Shown: positions 33,526 to 42,395 of the stretch, piece by piece
Layout: each line of letters begins with the position of its first letter
How positions within the stretch are numbered: the first letter of the stretch is position 1
Assembly: GCA_947501475.1 (NCBI GenBank)
Contig: CANMWA010000015.1
Span: 1 to 64,000 of the forward strand
DNA: 64,000 bases
Source: an uncultured Aquimarina sp.
Lineage (GTDB): Bacteria; Bacteroidota; Bacteroidia; Flavobacteriales; Flavobacteriaceae
Direction of reading: 5' to 3'
Translations under genes and position numbers: made by a program
Notes under the pieces: generated by a model
What the model saw: only the letters and a program-made list of their open reading frames with translations
What the model was told of the DNA's origin: nothing
The model's database searches: none

Positions 33526-35967
33526 ATGTCTTTAATCAAAAGATTTTTACCTCATATTTTTGTAATCCTAGGCTTTATTATTATCTCTTTATTGTTTTTT
33601 AACCCTGTGTTGAGCGGTAAAATGCTGTATCAGAATGATATAAAACTATATGAGAGTATGGTTAAACAGCAAAATGATCATCGATCAACAACTGGTGAAG
33701 AAACCTATTGGAATAATTCTGCTTATGGAGGGATGCCTACGTATCAATTAGGAGCAAAGTTTCCGCATGATTATATGGATAAATTGGATCGCTTGATTCG
33801 TTTTTTACCTAGGCCTGCAGATTATCTGTTTTTATATCTTACTTGTTTTTATGTTTTGATGCTTGTTATGCGAATACCCTGGAAGACAGCTATTTTGGGA
33901 GCATTGGCTTTTGGTTTTTCGGCTTATCTGATCATTATTATCGGGGTAGGTCATAACTCTAAAGCACATGCTATTGCTTATTTTCCGCTGGTGATAGCAG
34001 GAATTATAATGGTGTTTCAAAAAAGGTACTTATGGGGATCCATAGTAACGGCATTAGCCATGGGACTAGAAATACAAGCAAATCACTACCAAATGACATA
34101 TTATTTGGGATTGTTGGTGGTGGTTTTAGGAATTGCCTATCTCATTGATGCAATACGAAAGAAAGAACTTCCTCACTTTTTTAAATCTGTTGGATTTATG
34201 GTGTTGGCAGTTACATTAGGTTTGGCTACTAATGCTACTACATTATTATCAACGTCTGAATATGTAGATACGAGTATACGCGGAAAAAACTTATTGGCAG
34301 AAACTACAGCCTCTTCTTCAGAGAAGAACGGTTTGGATTATGAATATATTACCGAATATAGCTATGGCAAGTTAGAATCTCTTAATTTATTTGTTCCAAA
34401 ATTAATGGGGTTAGGTAGAGCATCAGACCTGGGAGATGATTCTGCTTTTTATCAAAAATTAATAGAATTAGGTCAGCCTAGAGAACAAGCAAATTATTAT
34501 GCCAATGTCACAGGATTATATTGGGGAGCACAGCCCTTTGTCGAGGCGCCTCCTTATTTGGGGATTACAGTGGTCTTTTTAGCCTTTTTAGGTTTGTTGT
34601 TAGTTAATGGTAGATTGCGATGGTGGCTCTTGGCAGGGATGATTTTATCGCTTACCTTAAGTTGGGGAAAGAACCTTGATTTCTTAACGCGTTTTTTTAT
34701 TGATTATATCCCACTGTATAATAAATTTAGAGCAGTATCAAGTATTCAAGTAATTTTAGAATTACTAGTACCTATTGCAGCTGTTTTTGGTATACACAGA
34801 TTATTTAATGATAAAATTGCATTTGAAGAAAAACAAAAGAAGTTTTTGATATCAATTGGGGTTTTTGGAGGGCTTTGTATAATTTTTTGGTTATTTGGAG
34901 GCAGTTTGTTTAGTTTCAAATCTCCATCTGAAGTACAATTAGCAATCGAACAGCCAATAATTTTTGATGCGATTAAAGAAGATCGTATTACCATTATGAA
35001 AAGTGATAGTTTACGATCATTAATTTATATTCTTTTGTTAGGAGGTGTTCTATGGTTTATGCTTAAGAAAAAACTTTCAGAAAATATAGTTTTAATAAGT
35101 ATTGGTGTATTAATTCTTGCAGATTTGGTAACTGTAGATAGACGTAGTGTTAATGAAGAAGGTTTTATTTCGAAGCGAGAATACAAATCATTTTTTCAAC
35201 CCACACAAGCCGATAACGATATACTTAAAGACGATGCTTATTTTAGAGTATTAGATCAGGCAAGAGGTTTTAATAACTCGCATACCAATTACTTTTTTAA
35301 TTCGGTTAATGGCTATACCGCTGTACGACCAAGAAAAATGGAAGACCTATACTTTGGTCATATTGCAAAAGGTAATATACAGGTCATTAATATGTTGAAT
35401 GTAAAATATATCATCCAACAGAATAAAGATCGTAAGTTAGATGTACAACAAAACCCTACAGCAAATGGACCAGCATGGTTTGTTGAAGAATTAAAGTTTG
35501 TGCCAGATTATAAAACAGAATTCGAATCCTTAAACACTATAGATACTAAAAAGACTGCTGTAATTAGAAAAGGTTATCAAGAAGCCTTGAAAGGTTATAA
35601 ACCGATAAAGGATAGTATTTCTACTGTTGCGATATCCAAAACATTGCCAAATCATCTATCGTATAATGTATATGCTGCGAATCCAGGTTTTCTTGTTTTT
35701 TCTGAAACGTATTATAAAGATGGGTGGAACGCGTATATCGATGATAAACCACAACCAATATATCCTGTTAACTATATGCTTAGAGGGTTAAAAATACCTA
35801 CAGGCAAACATAAAGTAGAGTTTAAGTTCGAGCCTCAAGTAGTCAAAACAGGTAGCGCTATTACTTTATCTAGTTCTATTATTTTTATACTATTAATTAT
35901 AGGTGGAGTTTTTTTTCAATACAAAAAAAGCGGTAGTTTACTATCTTTAGAAAAAGAAGATAAGTAA
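33526..35967 (+). CDS. YfhO family multi-pass membrane protein
   Basis: An 813-aa inner-membrane protein with a dozen or more hydrophobic helices, an N-terminal extracytoplasmic loop with YWNNSAYGGMPTYQLG, and a large soluble loop at about 525-770 before the last helix. This matches YfhO-type GT-C-like proteins, which are thought to transfer sugars to envelope polymers (B. subtilis YfhO acts on lipoteichoic acid). It is followed 8 bases later by a family-4 glycosyltransferase and then by a flippase, so the set is an envelope-glycan operon. Confidence 0.8.
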   Translation: MSLIKRFLPHIFVILGFIIISLLFFNPVLSGKMLYQNDIKLYESMVKQQNDHRSTTGEETYWNNSAYGGMPTYQLGAKFPHDYMDKLDRLIRFLPRPADYLFLYLTCFYVLMLVMRIPWKTAILGALAFGFSAYLIIIIGVGHNSKAHAIAYFPLVIAGIIMVFQKRYLWGSIVTALAMGLEIQANHYQMTYYLGLLVVVLGIAYLIDAIRKKELPHFFKSVGFMVLAVTLGLATNATTLLSTSEYVDTSIRGKNLLAETTASSSEKNGLDYEYITEYSYGKLESLNLFVPKLMGLGRASDLGDDSAFYQKLIELGQPREQANYYANVTGLYWGAQPFVEAPPYLGITVVFLAFLGLLLVNGRLRWWLLAGMILSLTLSWGKNLDFLTRFFIDYIPLYNKFRAVSSIQVILELLVPIAAVFGIHRLFNDKIAFEEKQKKFLISIGVFGGLCIIFWLFGGSLFSFKSPSEVQLAIEQPIIFDAIKEDRITIMKSDSLRSLIYILLLGGVLWFMLKKKLSENIVLISIGVLILADLVTVDRRSVNEEGFISKREYKSFFQPTQADNDILKDDAYFRVLDQARGFNNSHTNYFFNSVNGYTAVRPRKMEDLYFGHIAKGNIQVINMLNVKYIIQQNKDRKLDVQQNPTANGPAWFVEELKFVPDYKTEFESLNTIDTKKTAVIRKGYQEALKGYKPIKDSISTVAISKTLPNHLSYNVYAANPGFLVFSETYYKDGWNAYIDDKPQPIYPVNYMLRGLKIPTGKHKVEFKFEPQVVKTGSAITLSSSIIFILLIIGGVFFQYKKSGSLLSLEKEDK

Positions 35968-35975
35968 CCAGGATT

Positions 35976-37259
35976 TTGAAAGTGTTAATTATCACATATT
36001 ACTGGCCTCCTGCAGGCGGTCCCGGAGTGCAACGATGGCTTAAATTTGTAAAGTATTTTAGCGAATTTGGTGTGACCCCTATCGTGTATATTCCTGAAAA
36101 CCCTACCTATCCTTTAGTTGATGATTCGTTTACTGTAGAAATCCCGGATGATATAACAATTATAAGAAAACCAATATTTGAACCGTATCGTTTTGCACAG
36201 ATTTTTTCAAGAAAAGACACCAAAACTATTAGTAAGGGTATTATAGCTGGTAAGAAAAAACAGTCCTTTGTTCAAAAATTGTTGTTGTACATTAGAGGTA
36301 ATTTTTTTATACCAGATGCCCGTAAATTCTGGGTAAAACCTTCTGTTAAGTATCTAAAAAAATATATTTCAGAACATAATATAGATACCATTATTACTAC
36401 GGGTCCGCCACATAGTGTACATTTGATTGGTAAACAATTGAAAGAACAAACAGAAGTAAAATGGTTGGCTGATTTTAGAGACCCTTGGACTACTATCGGA
36501 TACCATGATAAGTTAAAACTTACCAAACGATCCTTGCAGCGACATAAAGTCTTAGAAAAGGAAGTTTTAACTTGTTCAGATCAAATTGTTGTGACTAGTT
36601 TTACGACACAAGAAGAGTTCCAGGACATTACAGATACACCAATATCTGTGATTACTAATGGTTATGATATTGAAAAAGTGCCAGAAACAATCTTGGATGA
36701 AAAATTTACGGTATCACATATAGGTTCTCTTTTATCTGGAAGAAATCCAAAAAATCTATGGAAAGCGATTCGAGACTTGACAATAGAAAATAAAGATTTT
36801 GCTGCTTTTTTTCAGTTGCAATTGGTAGGTGCAGTGAGTGATGATGTACTTTTATCTATTCATGAAGCTGGATTGTCGGATTTTTTAGAATTAAAAGGAT
36901 ATGTTTCTCATCAAAAAGCTGTCGAAATGCAAAGAAGTTCGCAAGTTTTATTGCTTGTAGAAATTGATAGTGAACAGACAAAGTGTATTATCCCAGGCAA
37001 ATTATTTGAATACATGATTTCAAAAAGACCTATTTTAGCTATAGGGCCAAAAGATGCAGATATTTCTAAGTTGATAGCAGAAACAAACTCAGGAAACTTT
37101 TTTGAATACCATGAATATGCTGCAATAAAAACTCAATTGCTTCATTATTTTAAACACTATCAAGAAAAGAACCTAGTTTCACAAGTTACTAATATTGAGA
37201 AGTACAGTAGGAGAGAGCTAACTAAACAATTAGCGATAATAATAGAAGAGTTTGAATAA
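35976..37259 (+). CDS. Family 4-like glycosyltransferase
   Basis: A 427-aa GT-B fold protein. The N-terminus MKVLIITYYWPPAGGPGVQRWLKFVKYF is the typical donor-binding loop of the GT4 group, and the C-terminal half has VSHIGSLLSGRNPKNLWKAI, ELKGYVSHQKAVEMQ and CIIPGKLFEYMISKRPILAIGP (the E-x-M-x-x-x-x-P-I region that binds the nucleotide). It would add a sugar to a lipid-linked or surface glycan. The TTG start is 8 bases after the YfhO stop and the flippase follows after 6 bases. Sugar and linkage unknown. Confidence 0.8.
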   Translation: MKVLIITYYWPPAGGPGVQRWLKFVKYFSEFGVTPIVYIPENPTYPLVDDSFTVEIPDDITIIRKPIFEPYRFAQIFSRKDTKTISKGIIAGKKKQSFVQKLLLYIRGNFFIPDARKFWVKPSVKYLKKYISEHNIDTIITTGPPHSVHLIGKQLKEQTEVKWLADFRDPWTTIGYHDKLKLTKRSLQRHKVLEKEVLTCSDQIVVTSFTTQEEFQDITDTPISVITNGYDIEKVPETILDEKFTVSHIGSLLSGRNPKNLWKAIRDLTIENKDFAAFFQLQLVGAVSDDVLLSIHEAGLSDFLELKGYVSHQKAVEMQRSSQVLLLVEIDSEQTKCIIPGKLFEYMISKRPILAIGPKDADISKLIAETNSGNFFEYHEYAAIKTQLLHYFKHYQEKNLVSQVTNIEKYSRRELTKQLAIIIEEFE

Positions 37260-37265
37260 CGGTAG

Positions 37266-38723
37266 ATGGGAATTGTAGTAAATCAATCTATAAAAAATGT
37301 GATTATCACCTGCCTAGGATTTGGGATAGGAGCAGTCAATACGTTGTTTTTGTTTACAAACTTTATGGATGAAAAGAGTTATGGGTTGGTTGCTTATCTA
37401 CTTTCTGCTTCTAATTTGGTATGGCCACTAATGGTATTTGGGGTTCATAATACACTAATTAAGTTTTTTTCATCATATACAGATCGTGATCAGTTAAATA
37501 AATTTTTGAGCTTAATGGTACTTTTACCACTTGGCATCACTTTAATTCTAGGGGTATTTGGCACAGTGTTTTATACAGTAATTCTTGATTTTATTAGCAG
37601 TGATCATGCGATAGTTCGCCCATATGTTTGGACTATCTTTGTTTTGGCTTTTGCATTGTCATATTTCGAAGTGTTTTTTGCCTGGTCCAAAGTGCAACTT
37701 AAAAGCGTTTTTGGTAATCTAATGAAAGAGTTTTTTCTACGTATATGCACAAGTATTATGTTGATTTTATTGTATTATGAGATACTAACCGTTAGACAAT
37801 TTATCTACGCGTTAGTGGGGGTTTATTTATTTAGAACAATAATCATGAAGATCTATGCATTAAATTTGTACAGTTTCAAATTTAGATTTTCGTTACCTGA
37901 TAATTATAGTTCAGTATTTAAATATTCTTTGCTGATATTAATTGCCGGATCTGTAGCATCGCTATTGATCGATTTAGACAAAGTAATGATCAAAGAATTT
38001 CTTCCGATAGAGAATGTGGCAAAATATGGTATTTGCGCATATATTGCTAGTGTAATAGTGATCCCATCAAGAGCGATGCACCAAATAACATATCCACTAA
38101 CGGCCAAATTGATGAACGAAAAGGCTTTTGAAGATTTAAAAATACTGTATAAAAAAAGTTCGCTAAATCTTATGATTGCTAGTGGACTTTTGTTTGTGTT
38201 AGTTGTTTGTAATGTGAATCAGCTTTTTGAAATCATCCCAGACGAGTACGAATTGTTTATTTGGGTTGTTGTTTTGATTGGGGTTTCTAAGCTATTCGAT
38301 AATCTATTAGGTAATAATAATTCGATTTTATACAATTCAGATTATTATAAGGTTGTATTGTATATAGGAATTGGGATGGCAGTTTTGTCATTTATTTTAA
38401 ATGTAATCTTGATTGATATGTATGGAGTCTCGGGGGCAGCTATTGCAACTTTTGTAGCTGTTCTTTGTTATAATTTGGCAAAATTATGGGTTGTTAACTC
38501 TAAGTTTAAGATGCTTCCATTTTCTAAACATACATTTTTGGGATTAGTTTTAATTATAGCTTTTGTATTTGGGTTTTACTTCTGGGATTTTCAGTTTCAT
38601 CCTGTGGTAAATATTGCTCTAAAGAGTGTTGTGATAGGAGTGACGTATACTGTGCTATTTTATGTTCTAAAAATATCTCCAGATATTAATGAGTTGTTAG
38701 AAAATAGTATTCATAAAAAATAG
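37266..38723 (+). CDS. Oligosaccharide flippase family protein (Wzx-like, MATE/PST superfamily)
   Basis: A 485-aa polytopic protein with about 14 predicted helices, a layout typical of the polysaccharide transport (Wzx) branch of the MOP superfamily. The N-terminal segment (IKNVIITCLGFGIGAVNTLFLFTNFM) and the middle LIDLDKVMIKEFLPIENVAKYGICAYIASVI fit. It probably moves a lipid-linked oligosaccharide across the inner membrane, built in part by the glycosyltransferase before it. No O-antigen polymerase or ligase is visible nearby. Confidence 0.8.
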   Translation: MGIVVNQSIKNVIITCLGFGIGAVNTLFLFTNFMDEKSYGLVAYLLSASNLVWPLMVFGVHNTLIKFFSSYTDRDQLNKFLSLMVLLPLGITLILGVFGTVFYTVILDFISSDHAIVRPYVWTIFVLAFALSYFEVFFAWSKVQLKSVFGNLMKEFFLRICTSIMLILLYYEILTVRQFIYALVGVYLFRTIIMKIYALNLYSFKFRFSLPDNYSSVFKYSLLILIAGSVASLLIDLDKVMIKEFLPIENVAKYGICAYIASVIVIPSRAMHQITYPLTAKLMNEKAFEDLKILYKKSSLNLMIASGLLFVLVVCNVNQLFEIIPDEYELFIWVVVLIGVSKLFDNLLGNNNSILYNSDYYKVVLYIGIGMAVLSFILNVILIDMYGVSGAAIATFVAVLCYNLAKLWVVNSKFKMLPFSKHTFLGLVLIIAFVFGFYFWDFQFHPVVNIALKSVVIGVTYTVLFYVLKISPDINELLENSIHKK

Positions 38724-38812
38724 AGATTCCATTCTGATAACCTCTATCTAATTATATTACTTATCGGCTCTGCTTGATCTTTACAGTACAATAAAAAAAT
38801 GTTTTACAAAAA

Positions 38813-38858
38813 GAAAATCCCCTGAGGTGCTTTAGCATACTACTCAAAGGGGATTTTC
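38813..38858 (-). terminator. Terminator of the Arg/Asn/Ser-rich secreted protein gene
   Basis: A stem of GAAAATCCCC (38813-38822) with GGGGATTTTC (38849-38858) and an inner TGAG/CTCA stem. It is followed on the minus strand by T-rich sequence. The flanking AACTAACCAAC block (38860-38870) and the GAAAATCCC/GGGATTTTC arms recur after the paralog at 41547-41586. Confidence 0.65.
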
Positions 38859-38895
38859 CAACTAACCAACCAAAAAAATAAATATCTTATATATC

Positions 38896-40140
38896 TTAGC
38901 TTCTACTTCTTGCTGTACGTGATCTAGAAGAACTTCCTGATCTTGTACCTCTATTAGAAGTATTACTTCTTTGTCTGTTTACAGTAGATCTAGATTTACT
39001 TGTTCCTCTACTATTATTATAACGACTGTTATTAGAACCTTTTGTTACATTTCTAGAATAATTTCTATTTGTACTCTTAGGTTTTTGTGTTTGAGCTCTA
39101 TTAGTTCTCTGGTACTTTGACCCATTATTACTTTTATGTGATCTATTAGTTACAGCACTTCTAGATCTTTGTGGTGCTTTTACATTATTTCTAGAATATG
39201 ATCTATTATTAGATTGTACTCTTGATCTGTTTTGCACCGTAGTTGATCTTTTATTAGGTGTTACAGAACGCGTTCTATTAACATTTCTACTAGTATTATT
39301 TACTGTTCTGTTTCTACTAGTGTTTTTTGAACCATAATTACTTGATCTAGATCTGTTACGGTATTGTGTGCCGTAGTTACGATCATTTCTTTTGTACATT
39401 GCTGTTCTATATCCTCTATCTCTATAGTTTACACTTCTAGCTTTAGAACCTCTGTATCCTCTATTATAACTTGATATTCTGCTATGAGGTCTGTAATAGT
39501 TACGACTTCTATATGGTCGGTTATAATATCCATTATAATAGTTACTTCTATATACAGTATATGAACATCTGTATGGTGTATAGAATCTTCTATATGGTCT
39601 ATTGTATACAATACATCTACTTACAACTGGTACAGTAAAGTATGCATGAAATGGTCTGTACACATACTGTCTGTTATATCTATTGATATATCCTGTACAG
39701 TTTAAGAAATTTCCGTAACTGTTATAGTTTACATACAATCCACCTACTCTAGAGATGCGACCATAATTGTTATAATTAATGTATATATCTCCGGCTTGTG
39801 TAATTCTTCCGTAGTAATCATAAAAGATAGGAGTGTTTTCGATCTGTACTACTGCACCATAGTCATCATATTGTACATGGGCATCATAATCATATCCCGA
39901 ATTAAAACTTATATTTACTCCTGGTGCATTTACACCTACACTTACACCACCTCTTTGGCCATTAAGATAAAAATCAAATTGTCCATCTGCATATATAGAG
40001 AAATCAATTCCTCCTTCAGAGAAGATAAATGATCTACCATTGTTATAATAACGAGCAGATGCTTCTGTATTCGTTTCTGATGCATTAGCGGTAAAAGATG
40101 CTAATAATAAGCCTGTAAAAAGTAAAACAATATTTTTCAT
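38896..40140 (-). CDS. Secreted protein with Gly/Tyr N-domain and Arg/Asn/Ser-rich basic tail
   Basis: A 414-aa exported protein (signal peptide 1-20, ending ANA). Residues 30-150 hold an ordered region with repeated YDYYGRITQAGDIYINYNNYGRISRVGGLYVNYNSYG strands, shared with the 41617-42279 paralog. From about 185 to the end it is low-complexity and strongly basic: NRPYRSRNYYR, then about 150 residues of R, S, N, T repeats. Such tails may bind nucleic acid or polyanions outside the cell, but no function is known. Upstream on the same strand lies a TGGCAC-N5-TTGAT motif like a sigma-54 promoter. Confidence 0.7.
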   Translation of the reverse strand: MKNIVLLFTGLLLASFTANASETNTEASARYYNNGRSFIFSEGGIDFSIYADGQFDFYLNGQRGGVSVGVNAPGVNISFNSGYDYDAHVQYDDYGAVVQIENTPIFYDYYGRITQAGDIYINYNNYGRISRVGGLYVNYNSYGNFLNCTGYINRYNRQYVYRPFHAYFTVPVVSRCIVYNRPYRRFYTPYRCSYTVYRSNYYNGYYNRPYRSRNYYRPHSRISSYNRGYRGSKARSVNYRDRGYRTAMYKRNDRNYGTQYRNRSRSSNYGSKNTSRNRTVNNTSRNVNRTRSVTPNKRSTTVQNRSRVQSNNRSYSRNNVKAPQRSRSAVTNRSHKSNNGSKYQRTNRAQTQKPKSTNRNYSRNVTKGSNNSRYNNSRGTSKSRSTVNRQRSNTSNRGTRSGSSSRSRTARSRS

Positions 40141-40200
40141 AATTCTTGATTTTTAGGTGAATACCACAATTTGTGTTTTTTGATACTCACTTACTTATAA

Positions 40201-40215
40201 TCAAGCAGCGTGCCA
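40201..40215 (-). promoter_or_regulatory. Sigma-54-like promoter (TGGCAC-N5-TTGAT)
   Basis: On the minus strand TGGCAC (40215-40210) is followed after 5 bases by TTGA (40204-40201). The sigma-54 consensus is TGGCAC-N5-TTGCW, so only the C of the -12 GC differs. The element lies 60-75 bases before the ATG at 40140, giving a leader of about 50 bases. The same motif precedes the paralog. Confidence 0.5.
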
Positions 40216-40291
40216 AAAAAATAAATTGCTGATAATCAGGTACTTTTGGTTTTTAATTGTTTTGGAGATAGTATATATAATTGCAAATAAT

Positions 40292-40320
40292 AAAACCTTC
40301 AGGAATTTCCTGAAGGTTTT
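40292..40320 (-). terminator. Terminator of the amidohydrolase gene
   Basis: A perfect 12-bp stem (AAAACCTTCAGG, 40292-40303, with CCTGAAGGTTTT, 40309-40320) downstream of the amidohydrolase stop at 40366. On the minus strand it ends in four T before A-rich sequence. Confidence 0.7.
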
Positions 40321-40365
40321 ATATACAATAGATTATTAAATAATGCTTATTTTGAATTATATATA

Positions 40366-41460
40366 CTATTTCGGAAACAAACTCTTATCAATATTCGGAA
40401 TTACTTTTAGCGCATTTTTATAGTATAATTTCTTGAGTACTTCATCATCAAGGTCTAAACCATACATTTTCCAGAAAGCATGATAACGTTTATAATAAGG
40501 GAAGTATTCATCATCAGATTCTAGAACTCTAAAGTATGTATAATACTCTTCTGGATTCCAGGAATCTTTACCAAACATTACTCGATCTTGGTATTTGGTT
40601 AGAAAAGCTTTGGCATTGCGAGGTTGTCTACCTAGCTCTGCAATAACAGCACCGATCTCGGTATACATATTTGGCATCTCATCCATGAGTTCGGCTAGTT
40701 TAGCCAGATTATTACCATACCAACCTAGGTGTGCATTAATAAATTTGGTGTTTTTATGTTTTTTGAAGATGTTATGTTGTTCTTGTATGATGGTTTCCCA
40801 CGAACCAGTCACTTTAGCGTCTCTCTTTCTACGAGAACGAAGTTTTAATTCTAACCAACGTTCATTTTTGTTGTCATGAGCATCCCAAAATGGTTTTGGA
40901 TCTGCCGAGTGAATTAATACAGGGATACCAAGTTCACCACATTTTTCCCATATTGGAGCAATACGTGGATCGTCAATTTTAATACGATTGCCTTTGCTAT
41001 CTTTATTATCCATTCCTTGGCTCTTATAGATTTTTAATCCATTAGCACCCATGGCTACATCTTTTTCTATTTGTGCTACAGTTTTTGCAGTCCAGTCGGG
41101 TTCATCGATTCCTGTGAGTCTGATATTAGTAAAGACAATAAAACGATTAGGATGATTTGTTTTTACATTTTCTAATGACTTGATAAGATGCTCATCATCA
41201 CCTCTTCCTCGACCAGATAAGTTTACCATGACTACCATGTTTAATTTATCCATTTCGGTAACTACCTCTTGTAGATTTTGAGTAGGCATTCTAAATTGAT
41301 GATTATGCACATCGATAAATGGAAATTTGGCTTTTTTGATTTCCTTTCCTGGTACCACTAGAGTAGAAGGGGGGTCATAATCTTCGAACTCCATGTTTTG
41401 AGCATTAAGCTGCATTAATGGGTAGGTAAAAAGTAGAAAAAAGATAGTGTAGAACTTCAT
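40366..41460 (-). CDS. Exported amidohydrolase family protein
   Basis: A 364-aa protein with a signal peptide (1-20, ending LNAQ). It has the TIM-barrel amidohydrolase motifs: FIDVHNHQFRMP (metal-binding HxH), VLIHSADPKPFWD (His), FINAHLGWYG (His) and MFGKDSWNPEEYYTY (Asp near 300), as in amidohydrolase-2 enzymes such as those in the ACMSD group. It is placed between the two paralogous secreted-protein genes but has its own terminator. The substrate is unknown; PQQ-type or decarboxylase-like activity cannot be excluded. Confidence 0.8.
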   Translation of the reverse strand: MKFYTIFFLLFTYPLMQLNAQNMEFEDYDPPSTLVVPGKEIKKAKFPFIDVHNHQFRMPTQNLQEVVTEMDKLNMVVMVNLSGRGRGDDEHLIKSLENVKTNHPNRFIVFTNIRLTGIDEPDWTAKTVAQIEKDVAMGANGLKIYKSQGMDNKDSKGNRIKIDDPRIAPIWEKCGELGIPVLIHSADPKPFWDAHDNKNERWLELKLRSRRKRDAKVTGSWETIIQEQHNIFKKHKNTKFINAHLGWYGNNLAKLAELMDEMPNMYTEIGAVIAELGRQPRNAKAFLTKYQDRVMFGKDSWNPEEYYTYFRVLESDDEYFPYYKRYHAFWKMYGLDLDDEVLKKLYYKNALKVIPNIDKSLFPK

Positions 41461-41546
41461 GTTTATATATTAGATTTTGATTGTGAAGTAATAAATATAT
41501 AATAATCATACTATCCTCAATAAAACTTAACAACACTTTAAACAAA

Positions 41547-41586
41547 GAAAATCCCGTTACCTGTAGTATTTGGTAACGGGATTTTC
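41547..41586 (-). terminator. Terminator of the His/Asp-tailed secreted protein gene
   Basis: A perfect 15-bp stem (GAAAATCCCGTTACC, 41547-41561, with GGTAACGGGATTTTC, 41572-41586). The preceding ACTAACCAAC block and the stem ends match the terminator of the paralog at 38813-38858. Confidence 0.75.
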
Positions 41587-41616
41587 AACAACTAACCAAC
41601 AACTAATCTTTAGATT

Positions 41617-42279
41617 TTAATCGTCATCTTCATCATCGTCGTCATCATGATATCTTTTCTTTCTTTTTCTGTTTTTGTAATGATCATCATCATCATCATC
41701 ATCATGTTTATAATGTTTAGGTTTCCAACCTTGTCTATAATATGGTTCATGGGTGATTTTACATCCATCGATTCCGCAATATCCACATCCATCATAATGT
41801 ACATTTCCTTCTACATATTTGATTCTATTGTATCTATTATAAAAGATATGCAATCCACCAACCTGGTATAATAAACCTCTTCGATTATATCTTATGGTAA
41901 TAGTGCCAATTCTACGTACTCTATTATATCTATCGTAGCTAATATAATTTGGACCAACTTTTTTTAGTCTACCATAATAATCATATCTCACGTTATTATG
42001 ATAAGGTCTTCGGTATCCATAATACCCACCAGGACTATTAAATCCCTGATTGTTGTTCCAGGTTCTACGATTGGATCGGTTTCTTCTTAAGGTTTTAAAA
42101 TCTACATCCCCTTTTGGATAGACAAAAAATTGTACACCACCTTCTATAAAGATAATTGGTTGCGTGTGATGATAGCGTTTTGTAACCCTATCCTGGTGAT
42201 CCGAATGTTTGTGATCGGTCGCTTTTGCAGTTGTTCCTGCTAGTAACATAGCTGCAATAAAAAGTATCATTTTTTTCAT
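41617..42279 (-). CDS. Secreted protein, paralog of the 38896 gene, with His/Asp/Lys tail
   Basis: About 220 aa from the ATG at 42279, which starts a signal peptide (MKKMILFIAAMLLAGTTAKA); the in-frame ATG at 42312 adds 11 residues with no signal character. The region YDYYGRLKKVGPNYISYDRYNRVRRIGTITIRYN parallels the ordered part of the larger paralog. A CGYCGIDGCKI segment is followed by a charged tail (KHDDDDDDDH and DDDDDEDDD). The His- and Asp-rich tail could bind metal. Upstream is the TGGCAC-N5-TTGGT motif shared with the paralog. Function unknown. Confidence 0.7.
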   Translation of the reverse strand: MKKMILFIAAMLLAGTTAKATDHKHSDHQDRVTKRYHHTQPIIFIEGGVQFFVYPKGDVDFKTLRRNRSNRRTWNNNQGFNSPGGYYGYRRPYHNNVRYDYYGRLKKVGPNYISYDRYNRVRRIGTITIRYNRRGLLYQVGGLHIFYNRYNRIKYVEGNVHYDGCGYCGIDGCKITHEPYYRQGWKPKHYKHDDDDDDDHYKNRKRKKRYHDDDDDEDDD

Positions 42280-42348
42280 AACTAAACTATTATAAGGGTT
42301 TTGCCTACTCATTAGCTTTTCGGCTTCCGCTATTTGATCAGTATGTAA

Positions 42349-42363
42349 CCAAATGGCGTGCCA
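42349..42363 (-). promoter_or_regulatory. Sigma-54-like promoter (TGGCAC-N5-TTGGT)
   Basis: On the minus strand TGGCAC (42363-42358) is followed after 5 bases by TTGG (42352-42349). It lies 70-84 bases before the ATG at 42279. The -24 half is perfect and the -12 half has G in place of C. The surrounding TTTTTGGCACGC matches the element at 40201-40215. Confidence 0.5.
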
Positions 42364-42395
42364 AAAATTTTTAAGAGATGAAGGATAGAGTGTAA

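Noticed and set aside
41624..41706. CATCATCAT runs as a simple-sequence phase-variation tract
   Set aside because: These encode the Asp/His runs of the secreted protein in frame; units are triplets, so length changes would not shift the frame.
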